Shown in pieces: positions 44,922-57,505 of a stretch of DNA of 64,000 nucleotides. Origin of the DNA: Hydractinia symbiolongicarpus. Its lineage: Eukaryota; Cnidaria; Hydrozoa; Anthoathecata; Hydractiniidae. Below the pieces are notes generated by a model. It ran no database searches, was not told the origin of the DNA, and saw nothing but the letters and a program-made list of their open reading frames with translations. Numbering within the stretch: position 1 is the first letter of the stretch; each line of letters begins with the position of its first letter. The translations under genes and the position numbers were made by a program. The stretch spans positions 25,483,001 to 25,547,000 of the forward strand of contig NC_079885.1 in the NCBI RefSeq assembly GCF_029227915.1, given 5' to 3'.

Positions 44922-47900
44922 ATGTCAATACCTAGGCTGCCACCTGTAAGAAAGTAAGTTTTGACTGATTATGCTGTATAACGAGCAATCACGATAGCCT
45001 AGAAACATTATTCTTATTATATAATCTGTAAAAGTACTTGTTTATATTTTTTTTCTTTAAATTTTATATCATGTTAAATAAAACATGTCCAAGTTTTACC
45101 TGACTAGTGTTATAAACCATAAGTAAATTTACAAAATTAAGTGTTGCACCATAAACGGGTGTATTGCAAAAGTTTACTGTTGAAAAGATAAATTATATAC
45201 GCCTAACGTTTAATATTACAGCTTGAAAAATAGAATTTTTTTATTTTAGTCAGAGCCAGAAGAGCTTGGTTACATTTGATAATGAAGTTGATCCACTAAC
45301 GAAACATGAACTATTTGAGAATGGTAGAGTGTATATTTTGAATGACTCCAATGTTCAGCACCAACTCCCTGCACCAACAAAACTGAGGGTAAGTCTGTTT
45401 GTTTCTCTTTTATATCCTAGAAGAGTGCTAAAACCATCATTAATTTTGAGACAGCCAGCTGCAAGATCAGCATCTCTGCTAGTGTATTATCAAAGGCCTC
45501 TATTGTGTTGACCTTGAAACGTAGATCAAAAAATTTATCTCTTAAGATATTAAGATTAAAAAGTTTTGATGACGGCTTCAACCCATCAATTACGAAGCAG
45601 GTTAATTAACCCAGCATTAGGAAAATGGTCCTATTTTGGTCCCGGGTTATCCCTAGTCACTTATTCGGTAAAAAATACTGACGTCACCACCCTGTTTCTA
45701 AGTTATTTAGCCTTAAGGTGATAACTGCAATGCAATAACTTCACTAATCTTATTAAATATATTAACATGCGTAAGAAGTGTTATGTTGTACGATAGTGAG
45801 ACATGGGCAGTGAAGCAGGAAGATCTTGACCGTTTAGAAAGGAATGATATGAGAATGGTTAGGTGGATGTGTAACGCCTGTCTGAGAGAGAGAAAGAGTT
45901 CAGATGAGCTAAGAAGCAGGCTAAGTCTCCGTAGAATTAAAGATGTTATCCAGATAAGAAGGTTGAACTGGCTGGGGCACTTGGAAAGAATGGAGGGGGA
46001 TAATTGGGTAAGAAAGTGTAGAGACTTGATAGTTTCTGGGGCAAAGCCCAGAGGCAGACCGAGAAAGACTTGGCAGGAGGTTATAAGGACAGACTTGATA
46101 CAGAGGAAGTTGAGTTTAGATCTAACACAGTCTAGATCAGATTGGAAGAGGGTCATTAATATACCCCGTCCAACCCATTCTAGCATGGAAAACGGACGTT
46201 AAGCCGAGAATGATAATGAACATCAGTCTAATGCGTTCATGCTGTGCTGTAACCTCAAAAAACTTGAAGTAACTTTGGGTACTTCAAAGGAAAATGTAAA
46301 CAGATAGACAGATATACGGTTATCATATTAATGTAAGAGATACAATCATGCGCAATAAACTGAGTTAAAAATTTAAAATAGTTCATTAACTTTTCCATCT
46401 GTTAATGTTTCAAAGTAATTTTAAATTAGATGTAATTTTTTTCTATATACTTTTAGCATGAAAGTGAGTGAGAGACTCATTATTAAAATTACTAAAATGT
46501 ACGGTAAACTATTTCATGATAATTCTTGTATTGTATATTTTGGAGAATGCTGCATCTGAATTGTGTAATTAAATTATGTAAATAAACTTATTTGTTTGTA
46601 CCAAATGATGTGTGTATATTGCTGTATTATTTAGAGCAAAAAGCTCAGGAATTTTCCGCAATTGTTTTCAATTTTCTAACATGTAAAATGAAATTCACAT
46701 GATAGAGAAGAATGTTATTTTTAATTTTTGTAATAGGTTAAAAAATAAACTCGTCACTAAAAATAGAATGAATTTATTGCTGAGGTGAAAAGGCTGCTCT
46801 TTAACCAAATGGCAACAGGCCTTAAGGGCTGATTTAATTCAAAGAATTTGATTTTACCTTCCATTCAATGTTCAGACTTACAGACTTTCAATGGAATAGT
46901 TAAACATCTGAAAACATCTATATGTCTGTATTTACATTCAATGTATTTGTATGCTTTTTAGCCCAAAATTTTGGATACCTATGTCTATTGTGAAGGATTC
47001 TCATTGTTTATGTTTAGACGTATATATATCAAAAAATAAAAAAATGACTTTATAAGTTCTTAGTAGAAACAATACCCACATGAGCCATAATAAACATTAC
47101 AGCTATATTTACTTTTGGTTTTGATTCAATCCCTTATATGTTATTTTAAGATGGAACTTATCAGATATTCCAGTTCATTACTTTTTAGGCCTGTTATTTT
47201 AGGCATGGAATAGTTTTAAATGTTTCGAAAATTATTATACGTTCTAATGGTGGTTGAACAGTTGGGAACCAGGGTTCCCAACTGTTCAACCACCTGTTCA
47301 CTTGTATAAATAAAAGCTTCATTGAAATTGCTAGTTACCTTTTGTACCTGTTGTAAACACTTTTTAGCCATATATAGATAGAACATCTGGTGAAATGGAT
47401 ACGTGGCCTGCCCACTCAAATGCTTTATCATCAACTAACGACGATGGACAGCAATCATTGAAACCAAAATTTCTATTAAAGTTAGAAGGTTATCTACAAA
47501 AAGAATTGAGAGCATTAGGTTGCACTGACAATGCACCATCAGAAAAAAGACTACAGGTAAATACTAATCATTAGTCTAGAACAAGAATTAAACATAGTGA
47601 CAGGATCGAAACCATTTACAATCAGACTGTTTTAGAAGAGGATGTGATAGCACGTGTACACACACACACACACACACAAAAAATGATTAAGGCATGCTGT
47701 TAATGACACATAAAAAATGTAACATTTTTAAGAGATTGACCAATGCAGCATACCTAAAATGCATGTGCTTTTTGTGGCATGTGTGTCAAATTCTTCCTGA
47801 AGGAGCCTGAACAATATGGTGACTGTGATAACTATTAATGTAATACTGTGGTATGCGCATTCTTTCACAATAAATTAGACTTTGGGTTTGTTTTTTAGTG

Positions 47901-50900
47901 CATCAGTTTGTTTGTTTCCATTTTTAATTTTTTTATTTGGTAAGATTTGCTTCTAACAAGATGTTTTTGCTATTTTTTGCTTAGTCATAAAATTTACTTT
48001 TGTTTCTTTCTTGTTTTTATAAAAAGTTCTCACAAGTGCTTAGCACTTGTATAAATATTTTCTTTTAAATTTGTAATAATATTTTAGGCATTTAGAGAAG
48101 TATTTCAGTACCTCATTGAGGATTTTAAAACATATAAACCATTGTTGTCTGTTATTAAAAATGAATACGAAGCTATGCTGAATGCACAGAATGAAGAGAT
48201 AAGAACTTTGGAGCCTCTTAAGGTATTAGATTTTTATATGTTTTTTTTTATAACAGCAGTAACCTTCTTTATTCTAAATTTTTAATCTTTTCAAGCTTAC
48301 AAATTTTCTTGGAATATTCTGAGTAATAGTCTACGTTTGATAGAAAAATTTATAAAAAGTTGCGCCAAGGTTGCTTAAAAAAGATTATCAAAAACCCTGC
48401 TAAAACTTAAAACTTTCAGGAGAAACAGAACGTAATTTGAACATTTGTTGGTAATTAATGACTTTGTTTTCAACGCAGATGCTTTTTGTGCAATATTTTC
48501 TTGATAACCTATAAAGAGTTTTACGTTTATAAAATGCTGTAAATTTCTTTGTTTTCCTGACTTTTATCTATTGATTATTTAAATGTGCACATTTAGGCTA
48601 TGTTAGTCAATGTACACGATCAATGTGAACAGAAGGTTTTAAGTCTAAAGCAAGAAGAAAAATCAGGTTAGTGTTTATAACAATAACAATGTGCTACCCA
48701 TCCTGTAACTCGCATCCTGTAATTCACTTCCTATAATTTGCATCCTGTAATTTACATCCTGTAATTTACATCCTGTAATTTACATCCTGTAATTCACTTC
48801 CTGTAATTCCGTCCTGTAATTTTCATCCTGTAATTTGCATGCTATTTGCATATTAAAAAATTCACAGTTAAGAACAAATTTTTCAGTCTTTATTCTCTGC
48901 ATCGTAATGTGAACAATTCTCGTAGGTGTGTTAATGTGTTAATGGGACTTCATTATATATGGTAACCGAAATTCCTAAGTAAAAAATAAAAAAAATGTTG
49001 GCTGAAAAATACTAGAATTTTGACAAAAAATTTAACTATCATGTTTAATTTATTTTTTGCAATGTAAGAAATTTATAATTAAAAGAAAGATTTCCTTAAA
49101 ACGTTTTTTTCTGAGTCCCAAAATTTCCTAGAATTTGGCAAGCTGCTTTGTTCAGGATTCTCCAACAATTTTGTCTTAAAATAATAATATAAAATATCCA
49201 GACAGGTTATGGAATTTAGATTTTAATTCTCTATAATCATTTCATTATAGCAAGTGGCTTTTATTTTGACCTGTCCAAAATAGTAACAAAATAATGTATT
49301 AAAGCATAAAAAAGTTCTTATTTTTAAAAAGATTTGGTAAATTTTTAACCTAATGTTTTATTCAGTGAACAACCACAACTTATCTTCCCTTCAAAACAAC
49401 ACCATACATTTATAACAGCCATTAAATGATTATTTGAAAGTGGTCAATTCCTTGGTTTCATGATCTAGAAAGAACCATACAGAGAGATATTACAAAGTTA
49501 TGCTATCAATGAAATAAAGCAAATTTTGTGTAACCATAATGATTATGCATAGAGCCTGTTTTATAAGTTATGAAATATAGCTGTGTGGACTTGTTTTCCA
49601 TGTTTCCTTCATGGTTATCACCAGGAGCTTTAGTCTTTAACATATGCGTTTTATGTCAGTGACATATTATCATTTCTTTGTTTTTCAATTTTTCCTTTTT
49701 TTTTTTTTAATTAGAAGTCCATAACCTTAAAAATGAAAATGAACGACTGCAGAGCGTAATAGCAAGCTTAAGGTAAGTTGATTTAATTGTTATCCCTTGA
49801 AGGTGTGATTTGTAGAAATTTGTGCAAATGTCTTTGTGGCTTTAAGGATTACATAAAAATATGTAAAGTATTTAAAATGAACACAAACATAAAAGTTGAA
49901 TTTTATGTAAGAACAGAGAGAATTTGCTATGAACATGAGCATAGCACTATTTTAAATTTTGTGATTTCATGTAGTTGGGCACTCTTCTGAAAAAAATATC
50001 TGTATCTATTTTCCTTGAGTCTGGGTGCTTGGGAATCTTGAAACTTTGAAAACCCTATGTGAAAATAAAGTGCAGACACAAAAAAATGCTAAGATATCTT
50101 CTTCATAATCCTATTTGCACCAATTTTCATTGTAATTATGATTTTAACACCTTGTGTTGTACACGTGATATTAAATATTCTTTGATTGCAAAGTGGCATT
50201 TTTTTTAATTCATCCTTTTTTTTCCTACCTAAACGTGTGGTGATAATCAAAACTATTTGTTATTTATTTAAATTAAATTATTTAAATTATTTTATCTAAA
50301 TTCAGGGATGAAATTGCTGACCTGCAAGCTCAAGTGAAAAAAGTATGTTGTGATAATTTATGACTGAAGTAAAGTACTGTTTCTTAATGTGATACTTTTG
50401 CTAGCGGAGAATACAATATGACAAACAATATAAGCACACAGTTTTTATTTTATTTCAATTGCAATTTCATTGTCTGCACTTTCACAAAACGCACAAATTC
50501 AACAAACGCACAAATTCAAACAAGCTCCCTCTTTAATTAAACAATAATAAAAATGTCTGCACTCTGTTTGGCTCGAAAATGTATTTCTTTAGACATTCTA
50601 GCTTTATTAAGAAGAGGTTCTAAGTGGAGCTATTTCAATATACCACAAAAGTCATATAAGCTGTATCTGATATCAGACAGGTGTATTTAATATCGAAGAG
50701 GTGTATTTGACATCAGGGAGGTTTATGTCATCAGAGAGGTTTATGTCATAACAGGGAGGTGTATGTCATCGTTTTTTTCATGCTGAAGCTGATGCATGGA
50801 ATTTTAAAAACAAAAAAAACAGTTGCCAACAAATCCATGTATTTACTGACAAGCTTTCAGGGGCATACGGCACCCGCCTAGCTTTTAGTTTTCAGTGTAG

Positions 50901-53900
50901 CGGCTGCAATGCCACTTATTATGGCAAAACGAAGCGCCACTTTAGGATCCAGATGTGTAAACATTTAGGAATCGAATTAATACATTGATCATAAACCAAC
51001 CTTTTAAAGTGGAGAAACAGCTATCCATTTTCTTTGTGCCAGCATTTACCCTGTTGAATTCACGTCGCAACATTCCAAGCACCGTTTATTGGCTCTGAAT
51101 TGTGAATGTTATGAAAAGTTTTATTGTTATTTTTAGTGTCAAGATGAAGTTGCACACGAATACCAGAGATATCGCGATGAAAGTGATGCAAGGTGCGGTT
51201 ACTATAATTTAATACTCACTGTGAAACTTAAGTTTGAGCACTGCACGATTACCGTCATGTTTTATTACTTGTATATCTATTTTTTTTATACAAATTAAGA
51301 TTATGTAGAGTAACAAATTTTTATGCGCAGAATCAATTTGGCAGAATTTTTCTCCACAATGAAGTCATATGAATTACTTTCTTTGTTTTTACAACTTGTC
51401 GCATTTAGAAAGTTGTTGATACAAGATATCAACGATTTGAAATATCAACAAGAGGAGACAAAACGTGTGTTGTTAGGCGGTGCAGATGAAGCTAGTAAAG
51501 GAAAGAAGGAAGATAGTGTTATGTTAAGGATCGCACTAAGGTAATACAATTTTAAACGATATTTTCTTTTCTTCCTGATTTTTAAATACTGTAAACAAAG
51601 AAACTATCAAATGGTGCATTTTGATTGCTCTACAATATATTTCTGTAATTCAGCATTATTTATATGCACAAGTTAGTGTGGCAAATATAATCGAGTTATT
51701 TGTGTTTGTAGAAAAGCGAGAGAAGACTTAGACAGTAAGACGCAAAGGCTGGCAGAAGTAATGGCAGATTATGGTGATGTCATTCCTCGGAGAGATTTCG
51801 AGAAGTTGGAATCTCGTTTTAAGGTACATAAAAATGGTTGCTTTTAAGTTGCTTAAATTATCGAGAAAGAAACTTAAATTATTTTTTCAGCTAAACTGTC
51901 TGTTCTTGCTATAGAGATTTTGATACAGTCCTTCCATGGAAAACTTTTTTATATGGAAAATCAGAGAAAGTTTCATAAAAGATATTGTCACGCTATGCAA
52001 TGTCATGTTCCAATTTAACTATCCAATTCATATAATTTAAAATTAAAATATTCGTTCTTTCACTTCTAGGCAATGGAAACTGAACATGATGTTATGAAAA
52101 AAGATCACGAAAATTTATTAAATGAACATAGGTTATAATGATTAACATTTTAACATTCTGTTATCTTATCTGTATGAAAACTGCTACGTTTTTTTCTCTT
52201 TTGCATATAAAAAAACTGAATTTCACATAAGTTTTTTGGCTTCACCTAGCTACAACCCATAGGGGTTTTGTGAGATGCTCATATGGAATATTAGGCACAA
52301 ATAAAATAAAGAAGAATGGAGCAACAAGGACTTTACACTTTAAAGAAAATAAAGAGAATTATTTCATAAAAGATGTGGAAGTCCTACTGCAGCAGATCTT
52401 CACCAATAAAGCTTTGCTTATTTTCATCTATAATATTTCTTTATTTTTTTTTAGTACTTTGATAGAAATTCATAAAAAAGTGATCGAGCAGAGAGATAAT
52501 TTTGCGCTGGATTGTGAAAGAATGAGAAGAAGTGGCACGCCAAGGTTTCAACATTTGTTATAGTGTGTAGTGAGGGGATGGAACTTAAAAGCTTATTCGT
52601 TATTCTCGGCTACAAAATAATCGTTCCCCGCTTATTCCAACCCTGATTAATTAATTTATTGAGATGCACAAAATATTCAAATCATTTAAAACACAGTTTA
52701 TTTATTTTTTGTATGTTATCAAGTTGAAAGGATTCCATGTAGTCTGAAGAAGATAATATATACATCTTACACTGTGGTGACATTTAACTGAATAATTCAA
52801 CCGTAAATGTTTTCATTCAAATATTTATTTATATTCTATTTTCCAATCTCTTCTCCAATTGTTCCACCACTCCCAATTGTTAATTTTCCATATATTATCT
52901 AACCATCCCCACCCTCCAGTCTCAATGGGTTGTCACTCCAAAATTAAACAGAACGTTATGGAACAAAGAAAACAAAACGGTTCTTGTCCGCTAAAAGTTA
53001 AAACTTTCTTTTGATACTTTTTTTTCGAATTAGAACGACCAACCAATCTGGATTTAGGCACTATAGCTCCAATCCTTTTCCTACACTAATGTTATTTTTA
53101 TTTGTGTATAGTTTTCTTACTTTTATAGGCCTGATTGGGACAAATGTGCCATGTATATAGAAGGTGGTGTCGAAAGATGGAATGAGTTATCAAAAGAAAC
53201 CTCAACAAATGACAAAGTTGACATTCTATTAGCAGAGATAACTGGGCAAGATATCAACGTGATTAAAAATGGCGGCGGTGCTATGGTGGACTTCTTTGAA
53301 CCAAAGGTGAGATTACACTGCTATTCTTTTGTCTTATATATTAAACAACACTAACTCGACGAGTTATATTTTTGACTGTTTTTTTCCAGGGTATAGAAGA
53401 TACGATACCTAAATATTTACAATCCAGTGAACGCGTTCGGAATCGCATGTTGAGTAAGCGAGACCTGTGTATTTTAATTAAAGATGTTTGGCAAGAAAAG
53501 ATCAAAGCAGAAGGAAGTACTCCGTTTACTGATCATTCACCAATGGATGAATTTCTGTACAAGTATTTACAACGAAGGTTTAGCATAGAAAGTATGACCA
53601 CGGAATGGGGTTATAACATTCACGACGCTTTGACACGATATAGTGCTGACAGTAGCATCAATATGTTTGCTGGTGTGTTGAATAGGGAGGTAAACAATAC
53701 ATCTTGTCACTTCTTGAAACTGAGTCTAATCCGGTTTGTACATTTAAAAAGGAGTTTCTTGTGTAGCGGCTGGTATATATGTCAGGGGTAGGCAATGTCG
53801 TGCGATTGGTGGGTAATCTTCACCTCCGGCAAAACCATGATTTTTCCTCATGGAGAGTCTTATTAACCCCTTTCCCTTTCCTCCTCCCAAAAAATTGCTT

Positions 53901-55388
53901 AGACACTGTCGGGCACATGATGGTTGCTATGCCTTTACATCAGGCGCGATCTGGTTTTGTTATGTGTTCTGGATGTCACGGATAATATAAATATAATTAA
54001 ATTGTTTTTTTGGCGGTTAGTTGTGAGTAATAAAACATTTGCTTACGTCATTTCTGTTTTCGTTACAGCTGGATGAAGATGTGTACTACTCACATTTGAA
54101 TCAACTTGAAGAATTGTACCACATGTTTATGAAAGCAGATGAAAATGACACGGTAAACGATTCATGTTTGATTGTTTTGTAAAAATACCTGTTCGAGAAC
54201 GCTACATGCATCAAGAACAAATGATGGCTTTTGATAGGTAAAACAGTCTAACGCACGTGCAAAACGATTAGAAAATTGTTAGCATTGAATTCTCCCCGTC
54301 AGTATAATTCCATATCACATGGTACACCTTGTTTTTAGGTTGCTTTTCTAGCAAACCAATTGCAAAATCTGTTTTTTCGCTAATAACAAAATACATCATT
54401 TGAACAGTGAACAACAGCGAGGACAAAATTAAAATAATCAGCCTTGCTTTTTTGTAGGGTATACTTTCCAAGGAAGATTTTTCGCGCTGTTTATCAAGTT
54501 TTTTCACAAGCTATACGTCCGTAAATCTTGCCAGCATCATAGCATCTGTGGAAGAAGAGCTTGGTGATAGTTTTACTGAAGATAAAGTAACATACAGAGA
54601 TCTTTTTACTGAGGTATGCTGTTCATTTGAATTGTGAGTTCTTGAAACACATCTAATCCACAAATATGTTATCTACCTGACGTACTCGCGACATAAATCA
54701 TTATAAATTGTTACTGAGGTCTGCATAACAGCTATGAAAAAGTGAAGCAACCATCCTGTTATAACGAAATGGATATTTTTTATTTGTGTTTTTTAATAGG
54801 ATGATGAAGGAAAAAGCGGCCCGTTTATCACCTGTCTACAACGAGTCAGTACAGAAGAAAGGAAAAACTATCTAGCAGAGATTGAAGAAAGTCTTCATGA
54901 GAAAGAGTAATTTTTGTTTTGTTTTGAACTTGGACTTGTTCTGGCTACAAAGTTTTATAACACAAACATTTCAAACAATTTCTTTAATTGATTTTCATAG
55001 TTTTTAAGCTAAGGTTAAAATGCTCTTTCGACCAGGATAAGTCTTCGAATCTCCGTAAATGACATTTTTCTCCCAAAATATTGTTTTTTTTTATATCCCC
55101 CGGATTTTAAATACAACTCCTATGAGGGGGAAAAAATTCATGTTTTTTTAAACATTATTGCTGTGGGTTTTTTTGTTTTTTTTAATGTATTTTTTTGACT
55201 TTAGTGACGTCACAATTGCAAATTTGCGTCAATTATTTTTCTCCATCGATCCTAAGCTGGATGATCAACGATGCGATAAGTATACCCAGCTTGCATTTCG
55301 ATCCTCCTCCACAGAAGACAAAATTTTGAACTTATCCACAGCCAATGTGATGGAGAATCTCCAAAGAAGTTGTATTAAGCGAACTTAG
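44922..55388 (+). CDS. TSNAXIP1: Translin-associated factor X-interacting protein 1
   Basis: Eighteen exons: 44922-44953, 45250-45388, 47368-47556, 48088-48222, 48597-48666, 49715-49772, 50306-50342, 51137-51192, 51409-51540, 51712-51823, 52070-52131, 52455-52544, 53129-53306, 53390-53689, 54069-54152, 54458-54613, 54800-54906, 55205-55388. The joined frame has 706 residues with every phase consistent and GT-AG introns. Family signatures in order: YLQKELRALG (about residue 100), IEDFKTYKPLLSVIKNEYEA (about 130), a central coiled coil (residues about 165-380) with DVIPRRDFEKLE, RPDWDKC and GGVERW, then a C-terminal helical region with DEEGKSGPF and LRQLFFSIDP. In mammals the protein binds TSNAX, is testis-rich and is widespread in ciliated species; a ciliary or sperm role is inferred. 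A short uORF (ATG TGA at about 44905) precedes the start. Introns hold a Helitron, a LINE, a large palindrome and a Penelope remnant. Confidence 0.93.
45500..46340 (-). mobile_element. Helitron-like element copy 3, split by LINE copy D
   Basis: The reverse complement of 45535-45770 aligns with 39000-39210 (GACGTCA, GGGTAACTAGGGA-like and GATTAGTGAAG blocks). The 5' terminus lies beyond the LINE, at 46340, and reads TCTCTTACATTAATATG after an A. An internal deletion removes the middle, and the 3' terminus is unclear. It lies in TSNAXIP1 intron 2. Confidence 0.55.
45770..46216 (+). mobile_element. RTE-like LINE copy D, 3' fragment
   Basis: Only the last 139 codons (ETWAVKQEDLDRLERNDMRM to the GRPRKTWQEVIRTDL region) and the 3' end are present. 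The frame is intact from its break point. It is inserted within Helitron-like copy 3, in sense orientation in TSNAXIP1 intron 2. Confidence 0.85.
47249..47294. repeat. 46-bp near-perfect palindrome
   Basis: Two exact 22-bp arms (47249-47270 beginning GGTGGTTGAACAG, and 47273-47294) are separated by AG. It sits 74 bp upstream of TSNAXIP1 exon 3. No transposon ends are visible around it. Confidence 0.95.
47640..47830 (-). repeat. Dispersed repeat with (CA)n, related to 34600-34735
   Basis: In reverse orientation it shares TTCAGGAAGA, CAGCATGCCTTA and TGCTATCACAT with the copy in PDCD5 intron 4. It includes a CA dinucleotide run at about 47658-47678. Confidence 0.45.
48700..48845. repeat. 14-bp tandem repeat
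   Basis: About ten copies of CATCCTGTAATTTA-type units, some diverged (ACTTCCTGTAATTC), in the intron after TSNAXIP1 exon 5. Confidence 0.9.
50675..50770. repeat. Degenerate short tandem repeat
   Basis: Five or six units of about 18-22 bp built on 'GAGGTGTATTT/GTCATCAG'. Intronic, non-coding. Confidence 0.6.
50815..51110 (+). pseudogene. Penelope-like GIY-YIG endonuclease remnant
   Basis: Translation gives AFSFQCSGCNATYYGKTKRH followed by FRIQMCKHLGIE. This is the Cys-containing GIY-YIG start (YxFxCxxCNAxYxGKTxRHxxxRxxEHLG) typical of Penelope-like retroelements. Stops and a missing remainder show it is decayed. It lies in the intron between TSNAXIP1 exons 7 and 8. Confidence 0.65.
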
Positions 55389-55909
55389 TGTTTAATGTAT
55401 TTGTTGTTTGATTTCTGTCATTTGTCGCTTGGTCTCAACTAGTTGTCGCTAAGTAGATGAAGGAGTCGAACATGGCCATGGAAAATAAAAACAAGGTTAT
55501 AATTTCGTATGAAGTGATTAATTATTTGCTTAGTTATATATATATATATATATTTGTAAGTTATTAAAATTGTAATATATAAGAAAGAAACTAGTGTGAA
55601 GAACATCGTCTGTTTATTAAGCCAGTTGTTTTGAATATTTTTTAACATAAACAAGAAGCCCTGGGGGATCTAAGAATTTCCGCTCGCTACCAAAATATTT
55701 AATGACAACCTGCTACGTGCCAAACATTCGGAGAGGTTTGGTGCATGAAGCTCTGAAGATAAAGCACACAAGTGACAATATCTTACAACAAACGCAAACA
55801 AAACGAAACGTGTCATAATAAACTCACATTTTAAAAGAAATTGCTAACAAGAAATACAGCCTATCATTTATGGTTGAAAGTCTTGCGATTGATACGTTTA
55901 TGGTCTTAA

Positions 55910-56420
55910 ACGGCATTTAGTTGACAAAATAAATCAAAATTTTGATGTGACCATCATTTTCAACATACTTTTTTTATTAACTGTGCCAATTTTTGTCGAA
56001 AATAAAGTAGTTTTAATTTTTTGAACAAATTTTGGCCTGAAATGACATTTAGGTGACAAAAAAATCAAACTTTTGGATCATCATCATTTTCAGCATACTT
56101 TATTTGTTAACTGTGCCAAATTTGGCCGAAATTGAAGTGGTTTTAATTTTTGGACCAATTTTGGCCTAAAATGGCATTTAGGTGAGAAAAATCAAAATTT
56201 TGATGTCACCATCATGTTCAGCATACTTCATTTGTTAACTGTGCCAAATTTTGTTGAAAATAAAGTAGTTTTAATTATTAGACCAATTTTGGCCTAAAAT
56301 GACATTTAGGGACAAAAATCAAAATTATGATGTCACCATTATGTTCAGCATACTTTTTTGTTAACTCTGCCATATTTTGTCGAAAACAAATACCAATTTT
56401 GGCCTGAAACGTCATTTAGA
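55910..56420. repeat. About 129-bp tandem repeat, four units
   Basis: The marker CATTTAG occurs at 55914, 56046, 56175, 56303 and 56413 (spacings 132, 129, 128 and 110). Each unit contains CATACTT, TTAACTGTGCCA and AATTTTGGCCT. The array is non-coding, between TSNAXIP1 and the tRNA genes. Confidence 0.95.
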
Positions 56421-56818
56421 TGACTTCCCAGTACTTGGGAGCTTGGGTACGAAGTTTAAGTTTGTGACGTTGCATTTGACCATTTGGGACAGGGTTAGTT
56501 AGTTAGTCGGTTATACCAATACTACCCTCCTCTCAGAAAAACGTGAAATCCCAGGGTCGATTTTTTCTCTAAAAATGCTCCGAAAGAAAAATACGACGGT
56601 TTTAAAGAATTTCCTACGCCTTCGGGCGCGGAAATTCAAAAATGATTAATGGAGCATGCGGAAGCAACTTCGTGTTTGTTTTGAACTTACCAGCTAACGG
56701 GTGAAAAAAGTTAATCAAGGTATTCCTTGCTTCCCAAACTATGTAAGATTGCAGTAAGAGGACGTTAATTATGTTTTTTTAACTCAAATAACTTTATACC
56801 GTTTCAAGATTTGTACAA

Positions 56819-56892
56819 GGCCGGTTAGCTCAGTCGGCTAGAGCGTCGTGCTAATAACGCGAATGTCGTGGGTTCGAGCCCCACACTGGCCA
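56819..56892 (+). tRNA. tRNA-Ile(AAT)
   Basis: A 74-nt cloverleaf. The acceptor stem GGCCGGT pairs with ACTGGCC (one G-T), the A box TTAGCTCAGTCGG is present, the anticodon loop CTAATAA gives AAT, and the T arm is GTGGG-TTCGAGC-CCCAC, with discriminator A. There is no intron. T-rich pol III terminators follow within 20 bp. Confidence 0.96.
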
Positions 56893-57102
56893 TTACATTT
56901 TGTTTTTATTACAAATAAAACCTTTTATTTAATGAATATTCATATTCGGCAAAATTTTATAATTTTAATACCTTTAACAATGAAAATAACAAGAACAGAT
57001 ACAACTAGCTATAGCTTGTGAGAGCTACGTACAGAACGCAAATACAAAAGTAAATTTTATGCTGTGTAAAATTTTAGACAAAGTAAAAATATAAAAATGT
57101 TC

Positions 57103-57173
57103 TGCATTGGCGGGGAATCGAACCCCGGTCTCCCGCGTGGCAGGCGAGAATTCTACCACTGAACCACCAATGC
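57103..57173 (-). tRNA. tRNA-Gly(GCC)
   Basis: A 71-nt cloverleaf on the minus strand. The acceptor stem is GCATTGG with CCAATGC, the A box is TGGTTCAGTGGT, the anticodon loop CTGCCAC gives GCC, and the T loop GGTTCGATTCC is present. A TTTTT terminator follows. It lies 210 bp from the tRNA-Ile gene and 330 bp before SYS1. Confidence 0.97.
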
Positions 57174-57505
57174 TTAACAAAGAATATCTATATAAATTAT
57201 TTATACAATAATGCTAACTATTTTTTTTATTTAAATAATCAAAATAAGCAATTTAATGTGTTGTCCTTTTGTTATGAAATTTTTTGGCAACTAAAATGGT
57301 CTGTTTATTTGTAATTCATGTTGCGATATTCATGAAGTCGTTACATCAGTCTGCGTGATGTGATGTAATGTTATTACAAAAATGACATGTCAGAAATGGC
57401 GCATGTAGTTAGTGTTAAATTTTCAATTTTTTAAAATTTTAAGAGAAACGCTGGCTATAGGTAGCTATAGCTTGTGTTACTAGTACATTCACAGATGGTT
57501 CAGTC

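Noticed and set aside
47249-47294. microRNA hairpin
   Set aside because: The two-base centre and perfect arms do not fit a pre-miRNA loop.
53779-53985. Small frames within TSNAXIP1 introns (also 49787, 54268, 55439)
   Set aside because: They are intronic, without acceptors or family similarity, and the flanking exons already join in frame.
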